Shown here piece after piece: positions 1 through 8,908 of a DNA stretch of 64,000 bases. Made by a program: the position numbers and the translations under genes. The notes beneath the pieces are model-generated. The model did no database searches. It was given only the letters and a program-made list of their open reading frames with translations, and had not been told where the DNA came from. Location of the stretch: NCBI GenBank assembly GCA_963707665.1, contig CAVPQU010000011.1, positions 62,001 through 126,000 on the forward strand, written 5' to 3'. Every line of letters begins with the position of its first letter. Positions within the stretch are counted from its first letter, which is position 1. The stretch comes from DATJCV01 sp963707665 (lineage in GTDB: Bacteria > Pseudomonadota > Gammaproteobacteria > Burkholderiales > Burkholderiaceae_D).

Positions 1-534
1 AAGATACTGCCGGGCGAATATTATTTCACCTGCAAGGACATGCTGATTGTGACGGTGCTCGGCTCTTGCGTCGCCGCCTGTATTCGCGATCGGATCACTG
101 GAATCGGCGGCATGAATCACTTCATGCTGCCTTCCAGTGGCGATCTGGACAGCCCGGTGTCGGCATCGATGCGGTACGGCACCTATGCGATGGAAATTCT
201 GATCAACGAGCTGTTGAAGTCCGGCGCCCGGCGCGAGAACCTGGAGGCCAAGGTATTCGGCGGCGGCAATGTGCTGGCCGGATTTACTTCCATGAATGTC
301 GGCGAGCGCAATGCGCAATTCGTGCGCGCATATCTGCAGGCGGAAAACATTCATATGGCGGCCGAAGACTTGAATGACATTCATCCACGCAAGGTATATT
401 TCTTCCCCCGCTCCGGTAAGGTGCTGGTAAAAAAGCTGAAACAATTGAACAACAACACGCTGGTTAATCGCGAACAGGATTACGCGAACCGGCTCGAGAA
501 TAATCGGATGAGCGGTGCAATCGAATTGTTCTGA
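1..534 (+). CDS. cheD: CheD, chemoreceptor glutamine deamidase (5' truncated by window edge)
   Basis: CheD deamidates glutamines of chemoreceptors in the cytoplasm and works with CheB/CheR in adaptation. The reading frame is open from the first base, entering as KILPGEYYFTCKDM, so the true start lies outside the window; the first internal ATG at 40 is not the start. The family motif GSCVAAC carries the catalytic cysteine, and NHFMLP carries the catalytic histidine. About 177 residues are visible. It is followed 41 bases later by cheB, the usual che operon order. The family assignment is secure; only the N-terminus is missing. Confidence 0.95.
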   Translation, partial: KILPGEYYFTCKDMLIVTVLGSCVAACIRDRITGIGGMNHFMLPSSGDLDSPVSASMRYGTYAMEILINELLKSGARRENLEAKVFGGGNVLAGFTSMNVGERNAQFVRAYLQAENIHMAAEDLNDIHPRKVYFFPRSGKVLVKKLKQLNNNTLVNREQDYANRLENNRMSGAIELF

Positions 535-575
535 TCGCCACGGTATCGTCTGGAATGCTACGGAAGCTTGGCCTC

Positions 576-1649
576 ATGAAAATCAAGGTGCTCATTGTTG
601 ACGATTCGGCGTTGATTCGCAGCGTCATGAAGGAAATCATCGGCAGCCAGCCCGATATGGAAGTAGTGGGCGTTGCTCCTGATCCGCTGGTGGCGCGCGA
701 TTTGATCAAGCAGACCAACCCGGATGTGCTGACGCTGGACGTCGAGATGCCGAAGATGGATGGCCTCGATTTTCTCGAGAAACTGATGCGTCTGCGCCCG
801 ATGCCGGTGCTGATGGTGTCGTCGCTGACCGAGCGCGGATCGGAAATCACCTTGCGTGCGCTGGAACTGGGTGCGGTCGATTTCGTCACCAAGCCCAAGC
901 TGTCGATTCAAAGCGGCATGCGCGACTATGCCGAACTGATCACCGACAAGATCCGCATCGCCTCCAAGGCACATATCCGGGCGCGCACGCTGGCCAATAC
1001 CGGCGCCAGCCAGGTAGCGGGCGAGCTGCCATTGATCCGCAATCCGATGACCAGTAGCGAAAAATTGATCGTGATTGGCGCCTCCACCGGCGGCACCGAA
1101 GCGATCAAGAATTTTCTGGTGCAAATGCCGTCGGATAGCCCAGGTATTTTAATTACCCAGCATATGCCGGAAGGATTTACCCGCTCGTTTGCGCGCCGGC
1201 TCGATAGCCTGTGCAAGATCGCAGTCAGCGAAGCGGCGGGCGAGGAGCGCATCCTGCCGGGCCATGCCTATATTGCTCCCGGCAATGCCCATTTGCTGCT
1301 GGTGCGCAGCGGCGCCAACTATATGACCAGGCTCGATCCCGGCGAGCCGGTAAACCGGCATCGGCCTTCGGTGGATGTGCTGTTCGATTCGGTTGCCAGT
1401 TGCGCCGGCAAGAACGCAGTCGGCGTCATCCTGACCGGGATGGGCAAGGACGGCGCGCAGGGCATGCTGAAAATGAAGCAGGCGGGCGCGCGCAATTTTG
1501 CTCAGGATGAAGCGAGCTGCGTGGTATTCGGCATGCCGCGTGAGGCGATCGCCGTCGGCGCCGTGCATGAGACCGCCGCTCTGGGCGAGCTTCCGGCGAT
1601 GGTGTTGAATTATCTTGCAACGCATAGCAGCCGGGCGTTACGGGTTTAG
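576..1649 (+). CDS. cheB: CheB, chemoreceptor protein-glutamate methylesterase
   Basis: CheB removes methyl groups from receptors after phosphorylation by CheA, giving chemotactic adaptation. The 357-residue protein has an N-terminal receiver domain (about 1-125) with VLIVDDS and phospho-acceptor Asp55 in LTLDVEMP, then a linker and the esterase domain (about 160-350). The catalytic triad is visible: Ser170 in GASTGGT, His196 in ITQHMPEGF and Asp292 in GMGKDGAQG. The ATG at 576 is chosen over an in-frame ATG at 555 because MKIKVLIVDD is the normal beginning and GGAAG lies nine bases upstream. Second gene of the visible che operon. Confidence 0.97.
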   Translation: MKIKVLIVDDSALIRSVMKEIIGSQPDMEVVGVAPDPLVARDLIKQTNPDVLTLDVEMPKMDGLDFLEKLMRLRPMPVLMVSSLTERGSEITLRALELGAVDFVTKPKLSIQSGMRDYAELITDKIRIASKAHIRARTLANTGASQVAGELPLIRNPMTSSEKLIVIGASTGGTEAIKNFLVQMPSDSPGILITQHMPEGFTRSFARRLDSLCKIAVSEAAGEERILPGHAYIAPGNAHLLLVRSGANYMTRLDPGEPVNRHRPSVDVLFDSVASCAGKNAVGVILTGMGKDGAQGMLKMKQAGARNFAQDEASCVVFGMPREAIAVGAVHETAALGELPAMVLNYLATHSSRALRV

Positions 1650-1696
1650 ATTGATTTCGATTAATATAGGCAACGCAATTTTATCCACCGTTCGTT

Positions 1697-1724
1697 CGGT
1701 GTCGTAGCATCGCGGTGTCGTAGC
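1697..1724 (+). repeat. Tandem 12-bp direct repeat upstream of cheY
   Basis: CGGTGTCGTAGC occurs exactly at 1697-1708 and again at 1713-1724, a 16-bp period, in the 121-bp cheB-cheY spacer. Two identical half-sites about one and a half helical turns apart could bind a regulator or be a short duplication. No known flagellar box is recognised in it. Confidence 0.5.
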
Positions 1725-1770
1725 TATCGACCTGATCGATGACGGGTCTTACGCATCAATGGAGTCATTC

Positions 1771-2169
1771 ATGGCTGGTCCCAATACCAAATTTTTAGTG
1801 GTTGACGATTTTTCAACAATGCGTCGCATTGTCCGGAATTTGCTCAAGGAGTTGGGTTATACCAACGTTGACGAAGCCGAGGACGGGTCGATGGCGCTGT
1901 CCAAGCTGCGTGCCGACAATTTCGATTTTGTTATCTCCGACTGGAACATGCCGGTGATGGATGGACTGACCATGTTGCAAACCATCCGTGCCGATCCTGC
2001 CTTGGCCAAGCTGCCGGTATTGATGGTGACGGCCGAGGCCAAGAAAGAAAACATCATTGCGGCCGCCCAAGCCGGCGCCAGCGGCTACGTGGTCAAGCCG
2101 TTCACCGCTGCCACGCTGGATGAAAAGCTGGCGAAGATTTTTGAGAAACTTGAAAAGGCCGGCGCATAG
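1771..2169 (+). CDS. cheY: CheY, chemotaxis response regulator
   Basis: Single-domain receiver protein that, phosphorylated by CheA, binds FliM/FliN at the motor switch and changes rotation. The 132 residues cover the whole receiver: acidic pair in FLVVDD, phospho-acceptor Asp57 in ISDWNMPVMDG, Thr87 in MVTAEA and Lys109 in VVKPF. ATG at 1771 is preferred to one at 1759 because GGAG sits six bases before it and MAGPNTKFLVVDD is the usual CheY beginning. A 121-bp spacer separates it from cheB, so it may have its own promoter. No cheZ follows it. Confidence 0.97.
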   Translation: MAGPNTKFLVVDDFSTMRRIVRNLLKELGYTNVDEAEDGSMALSKLRADNFDFVISDWNMPVMDGLTMLQTIRADPALAKLPVLMVTAEAKKENIIAAAQAGASGYVVKPFTAATLDEKLAKIFEKLEKAGA

Positions 2170-2251
2170 CTCTGAAGCGACGGCGCCGTCATCACACGGC
2201 TCGGCACGCCCCCGATTTTTCGACTGACTCTAGCTTACCAAGGCAGATTGC

Positions 2252-3466
2252 ATGCATACCGCAGATTTTATCGTTCGTGAACCGCTTCTGGATCCGAAAC
2301 AGCAGGTGCTGGGCTACGAACTGGGCTGGCAGCAGTCCAGTAGCGACGCTAGCCCGCAGGGCGGCACCAATGCGGTTGCGCTGGCCGAACTCCTCGGGCA
2401 GCAACTGCATGACAGCGACGGTGGCTGGCTGCTGGGTAGCACGCTCCTGTTCCTGCAAGCGTCGCCGGCCCTGCTGGCAGCCGATGCGCTGTTGGCGCTG
2501 CCGCCGAAAAACATCGTCCTGGCGCTGTCCGCAGCAGACCTGGGCGAGCCGGCGACACTGGCCGCAGTCCAGAAATTGCGCGCGCAAGGCTATGGCATTT
2601 CGTTGCGCAGTCCTGACTTCAAGGCGCTCGACAAGGGCATGCTGGCGCTGTTGACGCACATCGAAGTGCATTTCGACCCAGACGATCTGGCGAGCCAGGC
2701 CAAAATTTACGGCGCGCTCAAGCAATCGGCAGTGCGCCTGGTGGCACGAGGAATCAGTACCTGGTCGCAATATGATGCGTGCGCCGCACTCGGACTGGAT
2801 GCCTTTGTCGGCAAGCTGCACCTGACTCCGCGCCCGGGACCGCAACCGAAAGGCATGAACCCGGCGCAGGCGGTGGTGCTGCAACTGATGCGCCTGGTGC
2901 GACAAAATGCCGACGTGCGCGAACTCGAAGCGGTGTTGAAGCGCGATGCGGCGCTGTCCTTCAAGCTGCTGCGCTACATCAATTCGGCCGGCTTCGGACA
3001 TGGCACGGAAATCCAGTCGCTGCGGCATGCGGTGACGCTGCTCGGGTATGCGCCGTTGTTCCGCTGGCTGTCGCTGCTGCTGGCCACCGCCAGCACCACC
3101 GGCTACTCGCCGGTGCTGATGCAAACCGCGGTGATTCGTGGGCGCCTGGCCGAGTTGCTGGGCACGCCGGCGCTGCCACGCGGCGAATCCGAAAACCTGT
3201 TCGTGGCCGGCCTGTTTTCTCTACTGGACCGACTGCTCGGCATCCCGATGGCACAGGTGCTGCAAGAGATGCAGTTTTCCGAAGGGCTGGCGCAGGCCCT
3301 GCTGTCGCGTGAAGGCGCGTACGGCCCGTATCTGGCTCTAGCCGAGGCATGTGAACTGAACAGCGCCCTGGTCGGGTCGCTGGCCACTTCGCTGCAAATC
3401 GATGTGGATGAAGTGAATCAGCTGCATTTGGCGGCGCTGGCCTGGTCGCACAACCTGCAGCTGTAA
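2252..3466 (+). CDS. EAL-like/HDOD domain protein (YuxH type)
   Basis: 404 residues. The first ~205 resemble the degenerate EAL fold of YuxH-type proteins (REPLLDPKQQVLGYEL near the start) but show no E-x-L catalytic motif, so c-di-GMP hydrolysis is unlikely. Residues ~210-395 look like an HDOD domain (LKRDAALSFKLLRYINSA, then SLRHAVTLLGY). HDOD proteins are usually signalling scaffolds without the metal-binding HD residues. It sits between cheY and flhB, where some related gene orders carry cheZ. A role in motility signalling is inferred from position only. It starts 82 bases after cheY and could be cotranscribed. Confidence 0.75.
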   Translation: MHTADFIVREPLLDPKQQVLGYELGWQQSSSDASPQGGTNAVALAELLGQQLHDSDGGWLLGSTLLFLQASPALLAADALLALPPKNIVLALSAADLGEPATLAAVQKLRAQGYGISLRSPDFKALDKGMLALLTHIEVHFDPDDLASQAKIYGALKQSAVRLVARGISTWSQYDACAALGLDAFVGKLHLTPRPGPQPKGMNPAQAVVLQLMRLVRQNADVRELEAVLKRDAALSFKLLRYINSAGFGHGTEIQSLRHAVTLLGYAPLFRWLSLLLATASTTGYSPVLMQTAVIRGRLAELLGTPALPRGESENLFVAGLFSLLDRLLGIPMAQVLQEMQFSEGLAQALLSREGAYGPYLALAEACELNSALVGSLATSLQIDVDEVNQLHLAALAWSHNLQL

Positions 3467-3807
3467 GCGGCGACCTGGGCGTAGCATTCGCCTGCGCATC
3501 AAATGCCCGTCCTGTCTGCGCTGGCACAGGTGAGCCCTGGCCTCCAGCAAGAACTGCACGTTCTTATAAATTCACCTCATTAGCTACCACTCTCTGATGG
3601 TGCCCGTGCCATCATTCCCGCATCAGCGACAAGGCAGGTGAGGGGCCGGCACCATGGCCCCTTGCAGGGCGCGTCTGCGCTGGCAGCCGCACACCGTTCC
3701 GCAGGCTGGCAGCAGGCTGCCTGAATTTCCTGCCGCAGCTTGCGCGGGGACGACAGGTTAAAGTTTTTGCTCCTGTCAGAGATTGATGGCCAATCAGGTC
3801 AAGTCAT

Positions 3808-3817
3808 GGAGTATGTG
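3808..3817 (+). repeat. GGAGTATRTG motif, copy 1
   Basis: Exact GGAGTATGTG in the spacer upstream of flhB; one of a set of similar intergenic decamers in this window. Function unknown. Confidence 0.4.
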
Positions 3818-3860
3818 CATAAAACGTCCGTTGCAAGTCTGATATTTGGCGTTATGCAGT

Positions 3861-3870
3861 GGAGTATGTG
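3861..3870 (+). repeat. GGAGTATRTG motif, copy 2
   Basis: Second exact GGAGTATGTG, 53 bases after the first, in the same orientation upstream of flhB. Confidence 0.4.
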
Positions 3871-4236
3871 TTCCATTGGCCAGTCATTCGGCTGGTGGAG
3901 CGAGGACGACGCTCGCGCTGCACCTTCGGCTTTATCTCTTGACCGCCCGGACCATCCTTGTCCCAGCCATGCATGGTTGGCGGGGCTTGCACGATGCTAG
4001 TTGGGTCGGGTTGCAGCCTCTGACTGTGCGAACCCCAGCGCGTGGTGGCCATCCGGCTACTGACCAGGCGTGGATGGCGACTCGTCCTGCCGTGCTTTTG
4101 GTCTTGCCCAATCCCGAAAAGACACCCATTTCCACCCCTGTTCCACTGATGGCGTATTCATCGCTTCGCCAATAATCAAGCCTGATGGGCTTATGGCGTC
4201 GTGTGGAACGCCGTAGCGCCATGACAGGAGTCGGCG

Positions 4237-5397
4237 GTGGCTGAAGACAGCGATCTCGAAAAGACGGAACCCGCATCGCCCCGGCGCATCGAGCAGGCGC
4301 GCGAAGAGGGCGACGTTCCGCGTTCGCGCGAACTGGCCACGTGCACCATCTTGCTGGCAGCCGGCGGTGGCTTATGGGTTTTTGGCGCTGGCGTGGTGCG
4401 GCGCCTGAACCAGAGCATGGAGTCGGGGCTGGGCTTCGATCGTGCCCAGGCCTTCGATCCGAATGTGCTGCTCAGCCAGGTGGGCGCCAACGTCACGGCC
4501 GTGATGCTGTCCTTCGCGCCGATCGCAGCCCTGCTGGTGATCGTGGCGCTGGCTTCGCCACTGCTGATCGGCGGCTGGCTGTTTTCGGCCAAGGCGCTGC
4601 AGCCGAAGTTCGGCAAGCTCAATCCGCTGAAAGGCCTGGGCAACATGGTATCGGTCAATGCCGCGGTCGAGCTGGGCAAGGCGATCGCCAAGACCATTCT
4701 GGTCGGCACCGTGTCCTGGCTGGTGATCAGCCATCAAATCGAGGCCATGCTCGGCCTCAGCGTGGAATCGGCCAAGGATGGCATGCAGCATCTGGCGCGC
4801 CTGTTGCTGATCGGCTTCATGTCGATTGTCGGTGCGCTGGTGCTGATCGCGTTGATCGATGCGCCATTCCAGATGTGGCGCTACGCCAAGAAGCTGATGA
4901 TGACGCGCCAGGAAGTACGGCAGGAATCCAAGGAATCCGATGGCGATCCGCAGATCAAGGCCAAGATCCGTTCGATGCAGCGCGAGATGGCACGGCGCCG
5001 GATGATGTCGGAAGTGCCAACCGCCGACGTCGTGGTGACCAACCCGACGCACTATGCGGTGGCGCTGAAATATGCCGATGGCGCGATGCGCGCGCCAAAA
5101 GTGGTGGCCAAGGGCGCCGACGAAGTCGCTGCCAAGATCCGCGAACTCGCCGCCGCCAACAATGTGCCGATGCTGGAAGCGCCGGCGCTGGCGCGGGCGC
5201 TGCACCGGCATACCGAACTGGGCGACGAAATTCCGGAAGCGCTGTACACCGCGGTGGCTGAAGTGCTGGCCTACGTGTTCCAGTTGCGCAGCTACAAGAA
5301 GCAGGGCGGCTTGCGGCCGGAACTGCCGCAGGCGCTGGATGTGCCGCCGGAACTGGATCCGCATAACGCGGCCGCGGCGGCTGGAGCCACGCCATGA
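4237..5397 (+). CDS. flhB: FlhB, flagellar type III export gate / substrate switch protein
   Basis: Inner-membrane component of the flagellar export gate that switches specificity from rod/hook to filament substrates. 386 residues starting at a GTG with GGAG just upstream. Four hydrophobic segments lie in the first ~215 residues (around 37-57, 85-110, 140-165 and 185-210), followed by the cytoplasmic domain. The autocleavage motif NPTH begins at residue 269. The C-tail extends past the conserved domain. Its stop overlaps the flhA start (ATGA), so the two are translationally coupled. First gene of flhBAFG-fliA-motCD. Confidence 0.97.
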   Translation: MAEDSDLEKTEPASPRRIEQAREEGDVPRSRELATCTILLAAGGGLWVFGAGVVRRLNQSMESGLGFDRAQAFDPNVLLSQVGANVTAVMLSFAPIAALLVIVALASPLLIGGWLFSAKALQPKFGKLNPLKGLGNMVSVNAAVELGKAIAKTILVGTVSWLVISHQIEAMLGLSVESAKDGMQHLARLLLIGFMSIVGALVLIALIDAPFQMWRYAKKLMMTRQEVRQESKESDGDPQIKAKIRSMQREMARRRMMSEVPTADVVVTNPTHYAVALKYADGAMRAPKVVAKGADEVAAKIRELAAANNVPMLEAPALARALHRHTELGDEIPEALYTAVAEVLAYVFQLRSYKKQGGLRPELPQALDVPPELDPHNAAAAAGATP

Positions 5398-7478
5398 ACG
5401 CGCTGAAACTGCCTGCCTGGATGACCGGCGAAGGTTCGCGCGCGATGGCGGCGCCGATCATCATCGTCATGATGCTGGCGATGATGGTATTGCCGCTGCC
5501 GGCATTTGCGCTGGACGTTTTCTTCAGCTTCAATATCGCGTTGTCGATCATCGTGCTGCTGACCGCACTGTATACGGTCAAGCCGCTCGACTTCATGGTG
5601 TTCCCGACCGTGCTGCTGGTTTCCACCATGCTGCGACTGTCGTTGAACGTCGCCTCCACCCGAGTGGTGCTGACCGAAGGCCATACCGGTCCGGACGCCG
5701 CCGGCAAGGTGATCGAGGCGTTCGGCCATTTCCTGATCGGCGGCAACTATGCAGTCGGCATGGTGGTATTCGTGATTCTGACCATCATCAACTTCATGGT
5801 GGTCACCAAGGGCGCCGGCCGCATTGCCGAAGTCGGCGCGCGTTTCGCTCTCGATGCGATGCCGGGCAAGCAGATGGCGATCGACGCCGATCTCAATGCC
5901 GGCCTGATCGGCGAGCAGGAGGCGCGCCGCCGCCGGCAGGAAGTCGGGCAGGAAGCCGAGTTCTACGGCGCCATGGACGGCGCCAGCAAATACGTGCGCG
6001 GCGACGCCATCGCCGGCATCATCATCACCGTCATCAACATCATCGGCGGTCTGGTGGTCGGCATGGTGCAGCATGACCTGGCGTTCGATCTGGCGCTGAA
6101 AAACTACACGCTGCTGGCCATTGGCGATGGCCTGGTGGCGCAGATTCCATCGCTCATCATTTCCACCGCCGCCGGCGTAGTGGTCTCGCGCGTGGCCAGC
6201 GAGCAGGATATCGGCGGCCAGCTGGTCGGCCAGTTGCTGGCCAAGCCGCAGGTGCTGTACATCACCGCTGCCATCATTGGTGGCATGGGCCTGATCCCCG
6301 GCATGCCGCACGTTGCCTTCCTGTTGCTGGCGGGCGTGCTGGCGGGTGGCGCCTACCTGGTGTCGCAACGGCTGGCCAAGGCGGCCGAGGCGACGCCGGA
6401 GCCGGCGGCCGCGGTGACGGCGCCGGAAGTCGAGGAAGCGACCTGGCAAGATATCCTGCCGGTCGATACCCTCGGTCTCGAAGTCGGCTATCGCCTGATT
6501 CCGCTGGTCGACAAGGGGCAGGGCGGCGAACTGCTGCGGCGGATCAAGGGTATCCGCAAGAAATTTGCGCAGGAAGTCGGTTTCCTGTCGCCGCCAGTGC
6601 ACATCCGCGACAATCTGGAACTCAAGCCGTCGGCCTACCGCATTACCCTGAAAGGCGTCGAAGTCGGCAGCGGCGAAGCGCTGGCCGGCCAGTTCCTGGC
6701 AATCAATCCCGGCATGGTGAGCGGCGCCTTGCCCGGTCCGACCACCAGCGATCCTGCGTTTGGGCTGCCGGCCACCTGGGTCGATAGCGCCATGCGCGAG
6801 CAGGCGCAAACCATGGGCTATACCGTGGTCGATGCCGGCACCGTGGTCGCCACCCATTTGAACCACCTGATCACGACCCACGCGGCGGAATTGCTGGGAC
6901 GGCAGGAAGTGCAGCAGTTGCTGGACCACGTCGGCAAGGATGCGCCGAAGCTGGTGGAAGACCTGGTGCCGAAGCTGATTCCGCTGGCGACCCTGCAGAA
7001 AGTGCTGCAAAACCTGCTGGCCGAAGGCATTCACATCCGCGACATGCGCACCATCGTCGAAACCCTGGCGGATCAGGCGCTGCGCACGCAGGACCCGAAC
7101 GAACTGACGGCGATGGTGCGGGTGGCGCTGGGGCCGGCGATCGTGCAGCAGATCTTCCCGTCCGCCGGCGAACTGTCGGTGATGACGCTGGACAACCGCC
7201 TGGAGCGCTTGCTGATGCAGGCGCTGCAAGCCAGCGGCCCGGATGGCGCCGGCATCGAGCCCGGCCTGGCCGATACCCTGGCGCAGCAAGCAGAACAAGC
7301 CACGCGCCAGCAGGAGCAGCAGGGCTTGCCGCCGGTGCTGCTGGTGCCGGCGCCGCTGCGCGCCCTGCTGGCGCGCTTCCTGCGGCGCGCACTGCCGCAG
7401 CTGAAGGTACTGTCGCACGCCGAACTACCCGATTCGAAGACCATTAGAGTGACCAGCCTGATTGGAGGCCATGCATGA
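5394..7478 (+). CDS. flhA: FlhA, flagellar type III export gate protein
   Basis: Largest export-gate subunit, whose cytoplasmic ring docks chaperone-substrate complexes. 694 residues, the family's usual length. The N-terminal half (to ~350) is rich in membrane segments and contains the conserved cytoplasmic FHIPEP-type loop (MLRLSLNVASTR, GRIAEVGARFALDAMPGKQM). The C-terminal half is the soluble domain. Overlaps flhB at its start and flhF at its end by four bases each. Confidence 0.98.
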   Translation: MNALKLPAWMTGEGSRAMAAPIIIVMMLAMMVLPLPAFALDVFFSFNIALSIIVLLTALYTVKPLDFMVFPTVLLVSTMLRLSLNVASTRVVLTEGHTGPDAAGKVIEAFGHFLIGGNYAVGMVVFVILTIINFMVVTKGAGRIAEVGARFALDAMPGKQMAIDADLNAGLIGEQEARRRRQEVGQEAEFYGAMDGASKYVRGDAIAGIIITVINIIGGLVVGMVQHDLAFDLALKNYTLLAIGDGLVAQIPSLIISTAAGVVVSRVASEQDIGGQLVGQLLAKPQVLYITAAIIGGMGLIPGMPHVAFLLLAGVLAGGAYLVSQRLAKAAEATPEPAAAVTAPEVEEATWQDILPVDTLGLEVGYRLIPLVDKGQGGELLRRIKGIRKKFAQEVGFLSPPVHIRDNLELKPSAYRITLKGVEVGSGEALAGQFLAINPGMVSGALPGPTTSDPAFGLPATWVDSAMREQAQTMGYTVVDAGTVVATHLNHLITTHAAELLGRQEVQQLLDHVGKDAPKLVEDLVPKLIPLATLQKVLQNLLAEGIHIRDMRTIVETLADQALRTQDPNELTAMVRVALGPAIVQQIFPSAGELSVMTLDNRLERLLMQALQASGPDGAGIEPGLADTLAQQAEQATRQQEQQGLPPVLLVPAPLRALLARFLRRALPQLKVLSHAELPDSKTIRVTSLIGGHA

Positions 7479-8764
7479 ACGTTCAAAAATTCCTAGCCCA
7501 TTCATCCCGTGAAGCATTGCGCCAGGTGCGCGATGCGATCGGGCCGGACGCGGTGATCCTGTCCAACCGCACGGTGGAGGGCGGCGTCGAAATCCTGGCA
7601 CTGGGGCATGAAGACATTGCTTCCCTGACCGCGCCGGCGATCGAGCGTGAAGCCCTGTCCGAGGCGGCGACCGCAAGCTGCGCGCCATCGCACAGCAGCA
7701 GCGACAGCAACGACCGCACGCAGGCAGCGAATCTGGCCGCGATGCTGAGCCGCGCACCCGAGCCGGCGCCCGTCGCTGCCGCGGTGAGCAGCAACGAACT
7801 GAACGAAGTGATGAACGAGATCCGTTCCATGCGCGGCATGCTGGAAGCGCAGCTGGCCGGGCTGGCCTGGGGCGCTCTGCAGAAGCGCGAACCGATGAAA
7901 GCGGTGATCATGCGCGAGATGCTGGCGGCCGGTTTTTCCGCCAGCCTGGCGCGCTACCTGACGGAAAAGCTGCAGGATGGCGACAGCCGCGAAGCCGGCA
8001 TGAATTGGATCAAGACCATCCTGGCGCGCAATCTGGGAACCATGGATAACGAAGACGAAATCCTGGAAAAAGGCGGCGTGTATGCGCTGGTCGGCCCGAC
8101 CGGGGTCGGCAAGACCACCACTACCGCCAAGCTGGCGGCGCGCTGCGTGATGCGGCACGGCGCCGGCAAGCTGGCACTGATCACCACCGATGGCTATCGT
8201 ATCGGCGGCTACGAGCAGTTGCGCATCTACGGCAAGATCCTCGGCGTCATGGTGCATTCGGTGAAGGACGAAGCCGACCTGAAGATCGCGCTGGAGGAAT
8301 TGAAAGGCAAGCACATGGTGCTGATCGACACGGTCGGCGTCAGCCAGCGCGACCAGATGGTGGCGCAGCAGGTGGCGATGCTGTCCGGTGCAGGTACCGA
8401 GGTCAAGCGCCTGCTATGTCTGAACGCCACCTCGACCGGCGAAACCCTGAACGAAGTGATCCGGGCCTACCAGGGCGACGGACTGGCCGGCTGCATCATG
8501 ACCAAGCTGGATGAAGCCGCGACTATCGGCAGCACGCTGGATGCGTTGATTCGCCACAAGCTCTGCCTGTATTACGTCGCCAATGGCCAACGGGTGCCGG
8601 AAGACCTGCACGTGGCCAATCGCCAGTACCTGGTGGATCGCGCCTTCAAGCTGAAACGCGAAACCGCGCCGTTCACCTTCCAGGACGCCGAGTTGCCGCT
8701 GGTGGTGGCGAATACCGCGCATGCAATGAACGACAAGACCTTGCGCGAGGTGAGCCTTGCTTAG
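7475..8764 (+). CDS. flhF: FlhF, SRP-family GTPase for flagellar placement
   Basis: SRP-like GTPase that places flagella at the cell pole in polar flagellates. 429 residues: an N-terminal basic domain (MNVQKFLAHSSREALRQV), a variable linker, then the NG GTPase domain. The P-loop GPTGVGKTTTT begins at residue 207; other G motifs include TTDGYRIG, LIDTVG and TKLDEAATIG. It overlaps flhA by four bases and is followed by its partner flhG, which suggests a polar flagellum. Confidence 0.97.
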   Translation: MNVQKFLAHSSREALRQVRDAIGPDAVILSNRTVEGGVEILALGHEDIASLTAPAIEREALSEAATASCAPSHSSSDSNDRTQAANLAAMLSRAPEPAPVAAAVSSNELNEVMNEIRSMRGMLEAQLAGLAWGALQKREPMKAVIMREMLAAGFSASLARYLTEKLQDGDSREAGMNWIKTILARNLGTMDNEDEILEKGGVYALVGPTGVGKTTTTAKLAARCVMRHGAGKLALITTDGYRIGGYEQLRIYGKILGVMVHSVKDEADLKIALEELKGKHMVLIDTVGVSQRDQMVAQQVAMLSGAGTEVKRLLCLNATSTGETLNEVIRAYQGDGLAGCIMTKLDEAATIGSTLDALIRHKLCLYYVANGQRVPEDLHVANRQYLVDRAFKLKRETAPFTFQDAELPLVVANTAHAMNDKTLREVSLA

Positions 8765-8908
8765 TGTGGTGTTGCACGCTCCCGGGCACATCAGGACCCG
8801 GCTGTTCGGCCATGGCTGCATTGCCAATCGGCGTGATGCCTCGGTATCGCTGTGGTTTGCGCCTTGCCTTCCAGCAAAAATCCATCGTCTTTATGGGAGC
8901 CTTCTAGC

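Larger units (their letters stand above)
3467..4236. other. 770-bp intergenic region before flhB
   Basis: No convincing gene. I looked for a decayed cheZ and did not see one in any frame. It contains two copies of GGAGTATGTG (3808 and 3861), a half-palindrome similar to other interspersed repeats in the window (GGGGACGACAGG, about 3747-3758), and TTAAAGTTTTT near 3758 that resembles a sigma-28 -35 region but lacks a good -10. The flhB promoter is presumably here. Confidence 0.6.

Noticed and set aside
3740..4175. Small plus-strand open frames before flhB
   Set aside because: No ribosome-binding sites, no recognisable sequence, and overlapping frames in both strands.
5292..7418. Long minus-strand open frame opposite flhA
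   Set aside because: It is the antisense of a highly conserved gene in GC-rich DNA, composed of His/Arg/Gln-rich nonsense sequence.
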